64,000 bases of DNA from contig JAVKFY010000069.1 in assembly GCA_040223615.1 (NCBI GenBank), positions 88,102 to 152,101 on the forward strand, written 5' to 3'. The number at the start of each line of letters is the position of its first letter. The stretch's first letter is position 1. Below are positions 52,699 through 60,840 of the stretch, piece by piece. A program made the translations under genes and the position numbers. Origin of the DNA: JAVKFY01 sp040223615 (lineage in GTDB: Bacteria; Pseudomonadota; Alphaproteobacteria; GCA-2731375). The notes under the pieces were generated by a model. The model had not been told where the DNA came from, did not search any database, and saw nothing but the letters and a program-made list of their open reading frames with translations.

Positions 52699-54105
52699 TC
52701 AGGGCTTTTCGGCGCGGACCAGGAGGCAGTCGGCGTTGCGGGTCTTCAACTGACGACACAGGTCGGCCGCGGCGGCGCGGCTGGCCAGCGGATTGCTGAG
52801 CACGCGGAAGAAGTCGCCGCGCTTGCCGAGGTTGATCCGGCTCACCTCTAGCGACAGATCGCCCAGCAGCTCCTTGTGCTGCGCCTGCAGCAGCTTGCGC
52901 GCCGCCATCGCCTGCGCCTCGCGGCGGAAGCTGGCGAGCTGCAGCTTGTAGGGCGTGCCGGCGCGCGCGCTCGGCTTCGACGGCATGGCCTTGGCGACCG
53001 TCGGTTTCTCGACCTTGTCCGCCTCGGCGGTCTTCGGCGCCGGCGGCGTCGCCGGCTTGTCCTTCGCCTCCGGCGTAGCCGTCAGCGGCGTCGGCGGACC
53101 GGTCCGCACCGGTGCCATGGTCTCGACCTTGCCCGGCGCCGGCTTGGTTTCCGCCATCTTCGCCTCGCCCGCCGCCGCCGGCGCGGCCGCGACGGTCGCC
53201 GCCGGTGCAGGTTTCGGCGGCTCCGGCTGCAGCGGCGCGGTGGATACCGTACCGGGCAACGGAGGCAGGGGCGCCGCCTCGACGCCCGAATCGCCCAGGC
53301 TGGACCGTCCCGCCGCCGCGCGCGTCACCGCGGCCGGGTCGGTGAATCGCCGGTTGGCCGCGAGTTGCCGGTAGTGCGCCATGTTCTTGTCGGCCATTTC
53401 CGGCGGCAGGTCGCGGCGCACCAGTTCCTCCGCCCGGATCAGGTCGCCGGACAGCGCGTACAGCATGGCCAGGTTCTGCCGCGTCTTCGCCGTCGCGTTG
53501 GGCTGGCTGGCGGCACGGCGCAGCACTTCGATGGCCTGCTTCAGGTCGCCACGCTGCGCCAGCGACAGGCCGTAATTGTTCAACACCACGGCATTGTCCG
53601 GCGCCAGCGCCATCGCGCGCTGGTAGTGCCGCTCGGCCTGCTCGAACAGCGACATCCGGTCGAAACCGACGGCCAGCGCGGTATGCACGTCCCAGTTGTC
53701 CGGGTCGGTCACCGCCGCGCGGCTCAGCACGTCGACCGCCATCGGCGCTTCCAGGTTCGCCAGGTGCACCTTGCCGCGCTCGGCCAGCAGCGCCGGATCC
53801 TTCGGCGCCTTGCGCAGCGCCCGCTCCATGATCGCCTCGGCCTCGCGCGGCCGCTCGACATAACGCAGGTTGCGCGACAGGCCCACGGCAACCCTGACAT
53901 TCTCCGGATCGCGCTCGTAGACCGAGTTGTAGTAGCCGGCGGCGCTGGCATTGTCGCCACGCGCTTCGGAGGCTTCGGCCGCCTCCATGATGGAGCTGTC
54001 GACTCGCGACTTGAGGCCCGGTTCCGCCGGCGCGTCCACGGCCTGGCAACCGGCCAGCGCGAGGCTGGCGATTCCGGCTGCGAGTAAACCGTAAAGTAAT
54101 CGCAT
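52699..54105 (-). CDS. TadD-like TPR lipoprotein with a C-terminal SPOR domain
   Basis: A 468-residue lipoprotein (GIASLALAGC lipobox). Residues about 40-270 are TPR repeats typical of TadD (GDNASAAGYYNSVYERDPENVRVAVGL, HYQRAMALAPDNAVVLNNYGLSLAQRGDLKQAIEVL). A long Pro/Ala/Lys-rich linker leads to a SPOR domain at about 385-465 (YKLQLASFRREAQAMAARKLL, FFRVLSNPLASRAAAADLCRQLK). SPOR domains bind denuded peptidoglycan at septa and new poles. The gene converges on tadC and is divergent from the secretin-N gene. ATG 54105 starts at the signal peptide. Confidence 0.9.
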   Translation of the reverse strand: MRLLYGLLAAGIASLALAGCQAVDAPAEPGLKSRVDSSIMEAAEASEARGDNASAAGYYNSVYERDPENVRVAVGLSRNLRYVERPREAEAIMERALRKAPKDPALLAERGKVHLANLEAPMAVDVLSRAAVTDPDNWDVHTALAVGFDRMSLFEQAERHYQRAMALAPDNAVVLNNYGLSLAQRGDLKQAIEVLRRAASQPNATAKTRQNLAMLYALSGDLIRAEELVRRDLPPEMADKNMAHYRQLAANRRFTDPAAVTRAAAGRSSLGDSGVEAAPLPPLPGTVSTAPLQPEPPKPAPAATVAAAPAAAGEAKMAETKPAPGKVETMAPVRTGPPTPLTATPEAKDKPATPPAPKTAEADKVEKPTVAKAMPSKPSARAGTPYKLQLASFRREAQAMAARKLLQAQHKELLGDLSLEVSRINLGKRGDFFRVLSNPLASRAAAADLCRQLKTRNADCLLVRAEKP

Positions 54106-54412
54106 GCCGGCAATTATAAGCGTCATGCGGAGGCTCGGCATAGCATCGCCCCCGACCGTCCGACGGCCGGCCGGCCGGGGTCGCCAACCCGTTTGCACGG
54201 TTGGCAAATTCGCCACCGCCGGCGCACCGCCGCGGCACGGCGACCGACGCGCCGCGGACGCCGGTGCCGTCACCGCGCAGTCGAGCGCGAATCGTCGGCG
54301 GCGGCGCGCGATTTACTTGAAGCAAAGAGACCTTTTCGTCTACCAAGCCCTTGTGTTAACTATTATTCGGTTCGCCGGCGCGATAATGCCGACATGGCTA
54401 TGTGGTGACGCG
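54106..54412. other. Divergent intergenic region between the TadD-like and secretin-N genes
   Basis: No gene is seen in these 307 bases. The left 200 bases are very GC-rich. The right 100 bases are AT-richer, with GTTAAC at about 54354 and several TTATT stretches, so promoters probably lie there, but no element pair is convincing. Confidence 0.45.
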
Positions 54413-54976
54413 ATGCGACTTCGATTTGGACTGGCGGTCGTGGCGGCGTTGGGGGTCTTTCTGGCCGGCGCGGCACAGGCATGGGATCCGATCTCGGTCG
54501 AGGTCGGCAAGTCCCGGATACTGCGCCTGAAGCAGGAACAGGAACCGGCCGTCGTCTTCGTCGGCAACCCGGCGATCGCCGATGTGATCATCGAACGCGA
54601 GGGCGTCCTGTTCGTGCTCGGCCGGCAGCCGGGCGAGACCGACGTGTGGATCCTCGACGACGACGGCAAGGCGCTGTTGCACCGGCCGCTGGTGGTCACC
54701 GCCATCAACTCGCGCCACATCACGGTCCAGCGCGGCGCCAATACCACGCAGGAGCAGACCCTGTCCTGCAATCCGCGCTGCGCCGAAGTGCCGACGCCGC
54801 GCGGCGGGTTCGGCAATTTCGGGCCCGGCGGCCAGGCCACCTCGGTGATCGCCAATCCGCCGCCGCCGAAGAAGAAGGTCAGTACCGCGGAGCTGATCGA
54901 GAGCCTGAAGGAACTGATTCCGGAACTCAACGAGACCGAGAACGGCGCCAAAGCCGGGGACACCAAGCAGGAATGA
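54413..54976 (+). CDS. Short exported secretin-N-domain (CpaC N-terminal-like) protein
   Basis: A 187-residue exported protein: signal peptide (VVAALGVFLAGAAQA) and the pilus-assembly N-terminal domain found at the start of CpaC (ISVEVGKSRILRLKQEQEPAVVFVGNPAIADVIIEREGVLFVLGR pattern), then a Gly/Pro-rich linker with two cysteines (SCNPRC) and a helical C-terminal tail. The pore-forming secretin domain is absent. It may cap, chaperone or extend the CpaC ring. Many alphaproteobacterial Tad loci carry such a small gene, but its role is not defined. Confidence 0.87.
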   Translation: MRLRFGLAVVAALGVFLAGAAQAWDPISVEVGKSRILRLKQEQEPAVVFVGNPAIADVIIEREGVLFVLGRQPGETDVWILDDDGKALLHRPLVVTAINSRHITVQRGANTTQEQTLSCNPRCAEVPTPRGGFGNFGPGGQATSVIANPPPPKKKVSTAELIESLKELIPELNETENGAKAGDTKQE

Positions 54977-55025
54977 GCCTGGGCCCGCGACACCGACCGG
55001 GGGACGCGGTGGTGGCGGATCCGCG

Positions 55026-55865
55026 ATGAAGGTACTCGTCGTCGACGGTGACCAGCTGTTCGCGCGCCTGATGCGCACCAAGCTGGAGACCTGGGGTCAC
55101 AAGGTCGTGGTCGAGTATGACGGCCGCTCGGCCTTCGAACGGATCAAGCGCGAGCCGTTCCGGCTGGTGATCATGGACTGGGACCTGCCCGGGCTGACCG
55201 GTCCGGAACTGTGCGCCTCGATCCGCAAGCTGCGCCGCCAGCGCTATACCTACATCATTTTCTACACCGCCAAGTCCGACAAGGACAGCCAGATGGCCGG
55301 GCTGCAGGCCGGCGCCGACGACTACCTGACCAAGCCCCTGAACACGATCGAGCTGCGCCTGCGGATGAAGAACGGCAAGCGCCTGCTCAACCTGGAAGAC
55401 AGCCTGCGCGAAGGGCCCGGCATCGACACCGCGACCGGCGTGGTCAACGGCGCCAGCTTCCGGCAGTTCTTCCGCGTCGTCGTCGCCGAGGCGCGGCGCA
55501 CCATGGCCGAGGGCGCCCTGCTGTTCATTTCCATCGCCAACTATCGCGAGGTCTATCAGCAGCACGGCTACACCCCGGCGACCAACCTGCTGATCGAGGT
55601 GGCCCGCCTGCTGCAGAAGAGCGTGCGCGACAGCGACCTCGTCGCCCGTATCGGCGAGGATCGCTACTGCCTGCTGCTGCAGAACACCAACACCATCGCC
55701 TGCCGGCCGTTGATCGAGAAGCTGAAGCTGCAACTGGGGGCGCTGTCGGTCTACATCGACGACTACGACATCCACCCGGAGTTCGTCCTTGAGGGGTTGA
55801 ACTACCCGCAGGTCGATCTCGCCGCCGAGCAGATCCTCGACGAGGTCGAGCGCACGCCGATCTAG
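55026..55865 (+). CDS. Response regulator with degenerate GGDEF domain
   Basis: A 279-residue protein. Residues 1-120 are a receiver domain with acidic pair near VVDGD, phospho-acceptor Asp in IMDWDLPG, Thr in FYTAKS and Lys in TKPLN. Residues about 130-275 resemble a diguanylate cyclase (TGVVNGASFRQFFRVV, DLVARIGEDRYCLLLQNT), but the GGDEF active-site motif reads GEDRY, so it should not make c-di-GMP; it may bind GTP or a partner. It follows the secretin-N gene by 49 bases and probably tunes Tad pilus activity. Confidence 0.88.
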   Translation: MKVLVVDGDQLFARLMRTKLETWGHKVVVEYDGRSAFERIKREPFRLVIMDWDLPGLTGPELCASIRKLRRQRYTYIIFYTAKSDKDSQMAGLQAGADDYLTKPLNTIELRLRMKNGKRLLNLEDSLREGPGIDTATGVVNGASFRQFFRVVVAEARRTMAEGALLFISIANYREVYQQHGYTPATNLLIEVARLLQKSVRDSDLVARIGEDRYCLLLQNTNTIACRPLIEKLKLQLGALSVYIDDYDIHPEFVLEGLNYPQVDLAAEQILDEVERTPI

Positions 55866-55917
55866 ACCTCGATCCGCGCAGAAGACACCAGCCCGCGCCG
55901 CGTGAGCGGCAAGCGTC

Positions 55918-56406
55918 CTACGCCGCCTTGTCGCGGCATGGCGCGCAGGTGCCGACAACCTCGACAATCGGTGCGCTGACGTCGAAATCCGCCCGCGCCG
56001 CGCCGCGATCGATCGCGCGCAGCACCCCGTCGTCGGCCAGTTCCGCCACCCGCCCGCATTGCCGGCAGATCAGGAACTGCGCCCCATGTTCGGCCGCTGG
56101 ATGGGCGCAGGCGATGAACGCGTTCAGGCTGGCCAGCCGGTGCACCAGGCCGTTGTCGATCAGGAACTCCAGCGCGCGATAGACGGTGACCGGCGCCGGG
56201 CGGCGGCCGCCCTCGGCCATCCGCTCCATGATCTCGTAGGCGCCGATCGCGGCGTGACGCTCGGCGACGATCTCCAGCACCTGCCGCCGCTGTGTGGTCA
56301 GACGGACCCGGCGCTCGCCACAGACCCGCTCCGCCGCCGTCAGGATATCGGCGACGCAGGCGCCATGGTCGTGGCCCGGCTCCGGAAACGCATCCGCGCT
56401 GCTCAT
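55918..56406 (-). CDS. zur: Fur-family regulator, Zur type
   Basis: A 162-residue Fur-superfamily metal sensor. The winged helix contains RLTTQRRQVLEIVAERH and PAPVTVYRALEFLIDNGLVHRL; SLNAFIACAHP and the two Cys pairs (CRQC and CAPC) fit Zur, the zinc-responsive repressor, better than Fur or PerR. No zinc-uptake gene is adjacent. It starts at ATG 56406 and is convergent with the response-regulator gene. Confidence 0.82.
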   Translation of the reverse strand: MSSADAFPEPGHDHGACVADILTAAERVCGERRVRLTTQRRQVLEIVAERHAAIGAYEIMERMAEGGRRPAPVTVYRALEFLIDNGLVHRLASLNAFIACAHPAAEHGAQFLICRQCGRVAELADDGVLRAIDRGAARADFDVSAPIVEVVGTCAPCRDKAA

Positions 56407-56430
56407 CGCCGGGAGTCTACATCAACGCAA

Positions 56431-56467
56431 GGAAAATGGCACCCCGGTGGTAGCCGGGACGCCATTT
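56431..56467 (-). terminator. Terminator hairpin after the second PEP-CTERM gene
   Basis: Read on the minus strand, AAATGGC and CCCGG pair with CCGGG and GCCATTT around a short loop, ending in TTTTCC. It lies between the PEP-CTERM gene (ends 56510) and the zur start. Confidence 0.65.
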
Positions 56468-56509
56468 GCAGAGAGGAATGAGCCGTTGAGCGATGTCGTC
56501 TTGGTCTGA

Positions 56510-57280
56510 TCAGGCCGCCCGCCGCCGGCGGCGCATCACGCCCAGCCCGGCCAGACCGGCGCCGAACAGCGCCAGAGTCGCCGGCTCGGGGATGTCCGAG
56601 CCCGAAAGCGGCGGCCAGTAAGCCTGCGCGTGCGACAGATTGTGACCCGTAGTGCCGCCGCCCTGGCGGCCAATGCACAGGTCGCCGTCCGGGTCGGAGC
56701 AGAAGGTGATGCCGCTATAGTCCGGCGAGTCGTTGATCGAGAGATCCGTGGTCCAGGTACCGGTGTCGTCCGGGTCGACCGCGCCGTAATAGAAGATCGA
56801 GGTGAAGTTCGAGTACTTCAGCACGAGGTAGAAGTCGATCGTGTCGTCGCCCGGATTCGGATCGTCAACTTCCGGCACCGGGTTGTCGGCGTCACCGTAG
56901 ACCGCGTCGTCCTCAAACAGGTACTTCCAGGTGCCGTCCGTCCCGCCCGTGTCCGTCAGCATCAGACGGCCACCCGAGCCGCTGCTGGCGTCGACCTTAC
57001 CGACGAGTTCGAGTTGGTAGTCGCCCACGCCGAGATCGGCGAACGGGTCGTCGCCGGCGAACGGCGACGCCGCGTGCGGCGACTCGTTGCCAAGGATCAG
57101 CCGTTCCCAGCAATCGCCATCGGCCGGCGAGCCGTTGCACGGGCCGTTGCCTTGCTGCGGCTTCGTCCAGGTTCCGAGGAACTGACCGTAGCCGAGTTCG
57201 GCGGAAGTCGCCGGCGCCGCCAGCATCGCAGCAAGGATGCCAGCCGCCATCGTCGTGACTGTGGTGCGCAGGATCGTCAT
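56510..57280 (-). CDS. PEP-CTERM sorted exported protein (second)
   Basis: A 256-residue exported protein: signal peptide (MAAGILAAMLAAPATSA), a body rich in Asp/Gly with three cysteines paired possibly as disulfides, and a sorting tail IPEPATLALFGAGLAGLGVM followed by five arginines. The body (TWTKPQQGNGPCNGSPADGDCWERL, YFLVLKYSN-like strand, FTSIFYYGAVDP) does not match a family I know. It should be processed by an exosortase, like the first PEP-CTERM protein, and is preceded by the same sigma-54 promoter type. ATG 57280 starts the signal peptide; the frame further upstream is not coding. Confidence 0.92.
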   Translation of the reverse strand: MTILRTTVTTMAAGILAAMLAAPATSAELGYGQFLGTWTKPQQGNGPCNGSPADGDCWERLILGNESPHAASPFAGDDPFADLGVGDYQLELVGKVDASSGSGGRLMLTDTGGTDGTWKYLFEDDAVYGDADNPVPEVDDPNPGDDTIDFYLVLKYSNFTSIFYYGAVDPDDTGTWTTDLSINDSPDYSGITFCSDPDGDLCIGRQGGGTTGHNLSHAQAYWPPLSGSDIPEPATLALFGAGLAGLGVMRRRRRAA

Positions 57281-57358
57281 TCTTATATTCCTATACGACT
57301 CAACCGAAGAACCTTGCCGCCGCGAGATACGCCAGGGCGAGGCATCTGCGCACACTCA

Positions 57359-57374
57359 CGCAATCGGCATGCCA
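57359..57374 (-). promoter_or_regulatory. Sigma-54 (-24/-12) promoter of the second PEP-CTERM gene
   Basis: On the minus strand TGGCAT-N5-TTGCG has GG (57373-57372) and GC (57361-57360) separated by exactly 10 bases. It is 79 bases before the start codon and uses the same TGGCAT / TTGC pair as the promoter at 23782. Confidence 0.75.
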
Positions 57375-58011
57375 ATTTCGAACACTTCCCGAAATGTTTT
57401 CGATTGGGATTCTGTTATTTATTTCAGTAGTTTAGCGAATAGCTGATTTCGGCTATGCCACTAGCGGTCACCGACACCGTCAACGCCACCGACACTTTCA
57501 ATGGGTCATGAAAGTCGAGCAAAGCCATGATCATTGCGTAGATTCAACAAGTTAGACCGCCATTCCCGGCTTCGTGACCGGCGCCGATCGTGTTTTGACT
57601 GTCAGGAACCGCGACAGCACCGGTTCCGGTCGCGCGACGGGCAGAAACCAAAGAGGCCGGCGGGCGTCCGGACGCCCGCCAGCCTTGTGCCGGTTGCGGA
57701 AGGGTCGGCGACGATGCCGTCCGTGGCACCATCGTCGACCGGCTCGAAGGTGAAGCGAGACGGCCAACCGCCGACTGGCCCGTCGCAACCCTGTAACAAC
57801 CATCGACAGCTCGAATTCGCTAGGGCGCCGTCCTCGCCAGAGATACTCACGAGAGATCGGCAGCTTATCAGCCAGGCGTGAGTTCGTTGAATACTGTCTG
57901 AATATTTGACATTTCCGGCACCGATTACTGTGGACTCGATCTGTGCTTCACACGCGGCCGCGATGTTGGCGTATGCTGGGGGCAACGACACGTGCTCCGG
58001 GAGAAGCGCAC
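57375..58011. other. Long intergenic region upstream of the second PEP-CTERM gene and the LLM gene
   Basis: No convincing gene in 637 bases; open frames here lack homology and coding bias. The part up to 57540 is AT-rich and contains two CACCGACAC repeats (57469-57477, 57487-57495), candidate activator sites for the sigma-54 promoter. A perfect 22-base palindrome lies at 57659-57680. The last 30 bases hold GGGAGAAG for the LLM gene. Confidence 0.6.
57659..57680. repeat. Perfect 22-base GC palindrome
   Basis: The sequence, with arms GGCGGGCGTCC and GGACGCCCGCC, equals its own reverse complement over 22 bases. It has no T-run on either side, so a simple terminator is unlikely; it may be a protein-binding site or the remnant of an element. 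Confidence 0.6.
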
Positions 58012-58857
58012 ATGCATATCGGCATCGCCATATTTCCGACCGACTATTCGATCCAGCCAATGGAGCTGGCGCGCGAGGTCGAGGCGCGCGGGCTCGACTC
58101 GCTGTGGTTTCCCGAGCACAGCCACATCCCGACCTCGCGGGTCTCGCCGTGGCCCGGCGGCGGCGAGCTGCCGAAGCACTATTACGACACCTACGATCCG
58201 TTCATGGCGCTGACCGCGGCCGCCGCGGTGACTTCCAAGATCAAGCTCGCCACCGGCATCTGCCTGGTGGTGCAGCGCGACCCGATCCACCTGGCCAAGG
58301 AGGTCTCGACCATCGACCAGTTGTCCGGCGGCCGCTTCCTGTTCGGCATCGGCGGCGGCTGGAACGCGGAGGAAATGGCCGACCACGGCACCGCATTCGA
58401 GACCCGCTTCAAGCTGATGCGCGAGCGGATCGAGGCGATGAAGGCGATCTGGACCAGCAGCAAGGCCGAATATCACGGCGAATTCGTGGACTTCGACGAG
58501 ATGATGCAGTGGCCGAAGCCGGTGCAAAAGCCGCACCCGCCGGTGATCCTCGGCGGCGGCTACCCGCAGGGCGCACGACGCGCGATCCGCTACGGCGACG
58601 GCTGGATGCCGCTGGATGGCCGCGACAACGATTGGAACGAGGTGCTGCCCGGATTCCGCCAGATGCTGGCCGAATCCGGCCGCGAGCCCGACAGCATCGA
58701 GCTCAGCGTCTTCGGCATGGCCCCGAAAGCCGATCGGGCCAAGATGTTGCGCGACGCCGGCATCGCGCGTGGCGTCATCGCCCTGCCCTCGGCCGACCGC
58801 GACACCGTCCTGCCGCTGCTCGACCAGGCCGCGGAACTGATACGCGCCGTCGCCTAG
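58012..58857 (+). CDS. LLM-class (TIGR03619-type) F420-dependent oxidoreductase
   Basis: A 281-residue luciferase-like TIM barrel. IGIAIFPTDYSIQPMELAREVEARGLDSLWFPEHSHIP is the typical start; LATGICLVVQRDPIHLAKEVSTIDQLSGGRFLFGIGGGWN and VILGGGYPQGARRAIRYGDGWMP follow. The same family as the gene at 24714 but a distinct branch. Substrate and cofactor (F420 or FMN) are unknown. ATG 58012 follows GGGAGAAG; an ATG at 57943 lacks a site. Confidence 0.92.
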   Translation: MHIGIAIFPTDYSIQPMELAREVEARGLDSLWFPEHSHIPTSRVSPWPGGGELPKHYYDTYDPFMALTAAAAVTSKIKLATGICLVVQRDPIHLAKEVSTIDQLSGGRFLFGIGGGWNAEEMADHGTAFETRFKLMRERIEAMKAIWTSSKAEYHGEFVDFDEMMQWPKPVQKPHPPVILGGGYPQGARRAIRYGDGWMPLDGRDNDWNEVLPGFRQMLAESGREPDSIELSVFGMAPKADRAKMLRDAGIARGVIALPSADRDTVLPLLDQAAELIRAVA

Positions 58858-59027
58858 ACCCGACCGCGCCGGCGTCGGAAATCGACCGAATGCGATGAAA
58901 ACACGGCACTGCACTGCCGCGTTAATACATCATTTCCCAAATTGCGCCACGCTGGCCGCAGATCGCCCCGACATTCACCGCCTCCGGACCTCAAAACAGG
59001 CTCGGAGCTCTGGACGAAGAACCGAAC

Positions 59028-59543
59028 ATGAGCCAACCCGCGTCCGTCCGCCGCTTCACCCCGCCCAACAACTTCCGCGCCAAGGTGCCGAGCACCGGCG
59101 GCATCAGCCTGGAGGAGATGCAGCAGGCGGCCGACATCGCGCTGGCGAAGCTGGAGACCGAATCGACGGAGTGGATGCAGGCCGATGTCGAGAAGCTGGC
59201 CAGCCACCTGGCCGCGGCGACGAAGGCGGCGCCGGAGGACGTCGCCGGGCACGTGAACGAAATCAACAAGGTCACGCATGACCTGAAGTCGCTCGCCGGC
59301 CAGTTCTCGTTCCCGATGATCGGTCATGTCGGCAACTCGCTGTGCGAGTTCATCAACGGCGAGCCCGAACTCGGCGACACCCGGCTGGACGTGATCCGGG
59401 TGCACGTCGACGCCATCGTGGTGATCCTGGCGAACGGCCTGGCCGGCGACGGTGGCGAAGCCGGCGAACATCTGCTGGCGGCGTTGCGCAAGGCGGTCGA
59501 CAAGGCCCGCGCGCAACAGGGCGAGCCCGCCACCGCCTCCTGA
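59028..59543 (+). CDS. HPt (histidine phosphotransfer) domain protein
   Basis: A 171-residue, mostly helical protein. The HPt signature is VTHDLKSLAGQFSFPMIGHVGNSLCEFI, in which the histidine of HDLKSLAGQF is the expected phosphate acceptor. No kinase or receiver is fused, so it should relay phosphate between separate proteins. No partner gene is adjacent; the receiver protein at 55026 is the nearest. Confidence 0.85.
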   Translation: MSQPASVRRFTPPNNFRAKVPSTGGISLEEMQQAADIALAKLETESTEWMQADVEKLASHLAAATKAAPEDVAGHVNEINKVTHDLKSLAGQFSFPMIGHVGNSLCEFINGEPELGDTRLDVIRVHVDAIVVILANGLAGDGGEAGEHLLAALRKAVDKARAQQGEPATAS

Positions 59544-59547
59544 CCCG

Positions 59548-59937
59548 CTACTCGGCCTTGGTTGCCTCTTTCAGGTAGGCGATCACGTCGGCCCGGTCGC
59601 CGTCATTCTTCAGGCCGGCGAACGCCATCTTGTTCTTCGGGATGTAGCTCCTCGGGCTGGCGAGATACTCGTCGACGGTGGTCTGGTCCCAGACGATGCC
59701 GGAATCCTTCATCGCGCTGGAATACTTGTAGCCTTCCGCGGTGCCGGCGGTGCGGCCGAACATCCCGCTCAGGTTCGGGCCGACCCGGTGCTTGCCGCCG
59801 GCCTCGACGGTGTGACAGGCCTTGCACTTCTTGAACACCTTGGCCCCGTGCTCCGCGTCCCCATCGGCCCAGGCCGGGGCGGCCAGCATCGCGGCGGCGG
59901 CAACTACCACCCCCATCATCGACTTCGAAAAACGCAT
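59548..59937 (-). CDS. Class I soluble cytochrome c (c2-type)
   Basis: A 129-residue exported cytochrome: signal peptide (VVVAAAAMLAAPAWA), heme-binding CKACH, GPNLSGMFGR and the distal methionine in PKNKMAFAGLK, ending in ADVIAYLKEAT. It carries electrons in the periplasm, probably between bc1 and an oxidase. ATG 59937 with GAGGAC upstream is chosen over an ATG at 59958. Confidence 0.94.
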   Translation of the reverse strand: MRFSKSMMGVVVAAAAMLAAPAWADGDAEHGAKVFKKCKACHTVEAGGKHRVGPNLSGMFGRTAGTAEGYKYSSAMKDSGIVWDQTTVDEYLASPRSYIPKNKMAFAGLKNDGDRADVIAYLKEATKAE

Positions 59938-60113
59938 CGTTGTCCTCTTCGGCAGCACGGCTACACTTGGCGAAATGTAGGTTCCACGCGCCGAAACGCC
60001 AGCGCCGTCGCTGGGGCCGATTGTCGCAAGCCGCTCGGTACGGATCGGTCCGCCAGCCTTCGCGGCCGTGGCGCGGCCCCGTCACCTGACCATGGCAGAT
60101 ATCGTCAATCGAC

Positions 60114-60737
60114 TCAGACGCCGTGCACCATCGATTGGAACTCGCGCCGGGTGTCGGAGTTGGTGCGGAAGGCGCCGAGCATGCAGCTGGTCACCATTGA
60201 CACGCCTTCCTTGTGCACGCCACGGGTGGTCATGCACTGGTGCGTCGCCTCGATCACCACCGCGACGCCCAGCGGTTGCAGTACGTCGGCGATGGTGTTG
60301 GCGATCTGCGCCGTCATCTTCTCCTGGATCTGCAGTCGCTTGGCGTAGACCTCGACAACGCGGGCCAGTTTGGAGATGCCGACCACGCGCTTCTCCGGCA
60401 GGTAGGCCACGTGCGCGACGCCGATGATCGGCACCATGTGATGCTCGCAATGGCTCTCGAAGCCGATGTCCTTCAGCAGCACGATCTCATCGTAGCCTTC
60501 CACCTCCTCGAAGGTGCGTTGCAGCAGCTCGCGCGGATCCTCGCCCATGCCGGCGAAATATTCCTCGTAGCTGCGCACCACCCGGTCGGGCGTGCCGCGC
60601 AGCCCCTCGCGATCCGGATCGTCCCCGGCCCAGCGGATCAGGGTACGCACCGCCGCCTCGGCCTCCTCGCGCGTCGGCCGGGTATCCTCGCCCGCCGGCA
60701 GTTCCGCCTGCATCGCCATGTTTGCCGGTTCCCTCAT
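60114..60737 (-). CDS. folE: GTP cyclohydrolase I FolE
   Basis: A 207-residue type IA enzyme converting GTP to dihydroneopterin triphosphate for tetrahydrofolate synthesis. Zinc and active-site residues are present: SHCEHHMVPIIGVAHVAYLP (Cys, His, His) and CMTTRGVHKEG with the later TSCMLGAF. ATG 60719 (GAGGGAA upstream) is an almost equal alternative start. The gene is alone and divergent from the acyl-CoA synthetase gene. Confidence 0.96.
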   Translation of the reverse strand: MREPANMAMQAELPAGEDTRPTREEAEAAVRTLIRWAGDDPDREGLRGTPDRVVRSYEEYFAGMGEDPRELLQRTFEEVEGYDEIVLLKDIGFESHCEHHMVPIIGVAHVAYLPEKRVVGISKLARVVEVYAKRLQIQEKMTAQIANTIADVLQPLGVAVVIEATHQCMTTRGVHKEGVSMVTSCMLGAFRTNSDTRREFQSMVHGV

Positions 60738-60840
60738 CGTGACCTTCGCGATAGATAGATCGTTGCCGTTCGGTGCAATCGACCAACCATCCTACAATTT
60801 CACGCGTGCCGGAAAGGTTTACGCGCGCCGGGGAGAGGAC

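Noticed and set aside
57443..57458. Second possible -24 element (TGGCAT on the minus strand) upstream of the PEP-CTERM gene
   Set aside because: No GC dinucleotide 10 bases downstream; the site at 57359-57374 is exact.
57534..57881. 115-codon open frame in the intergenic region
   Set aside because: No ribosome site, no homology, and it spans the 22-base palindrome; composition is not that of a protein from this genome.
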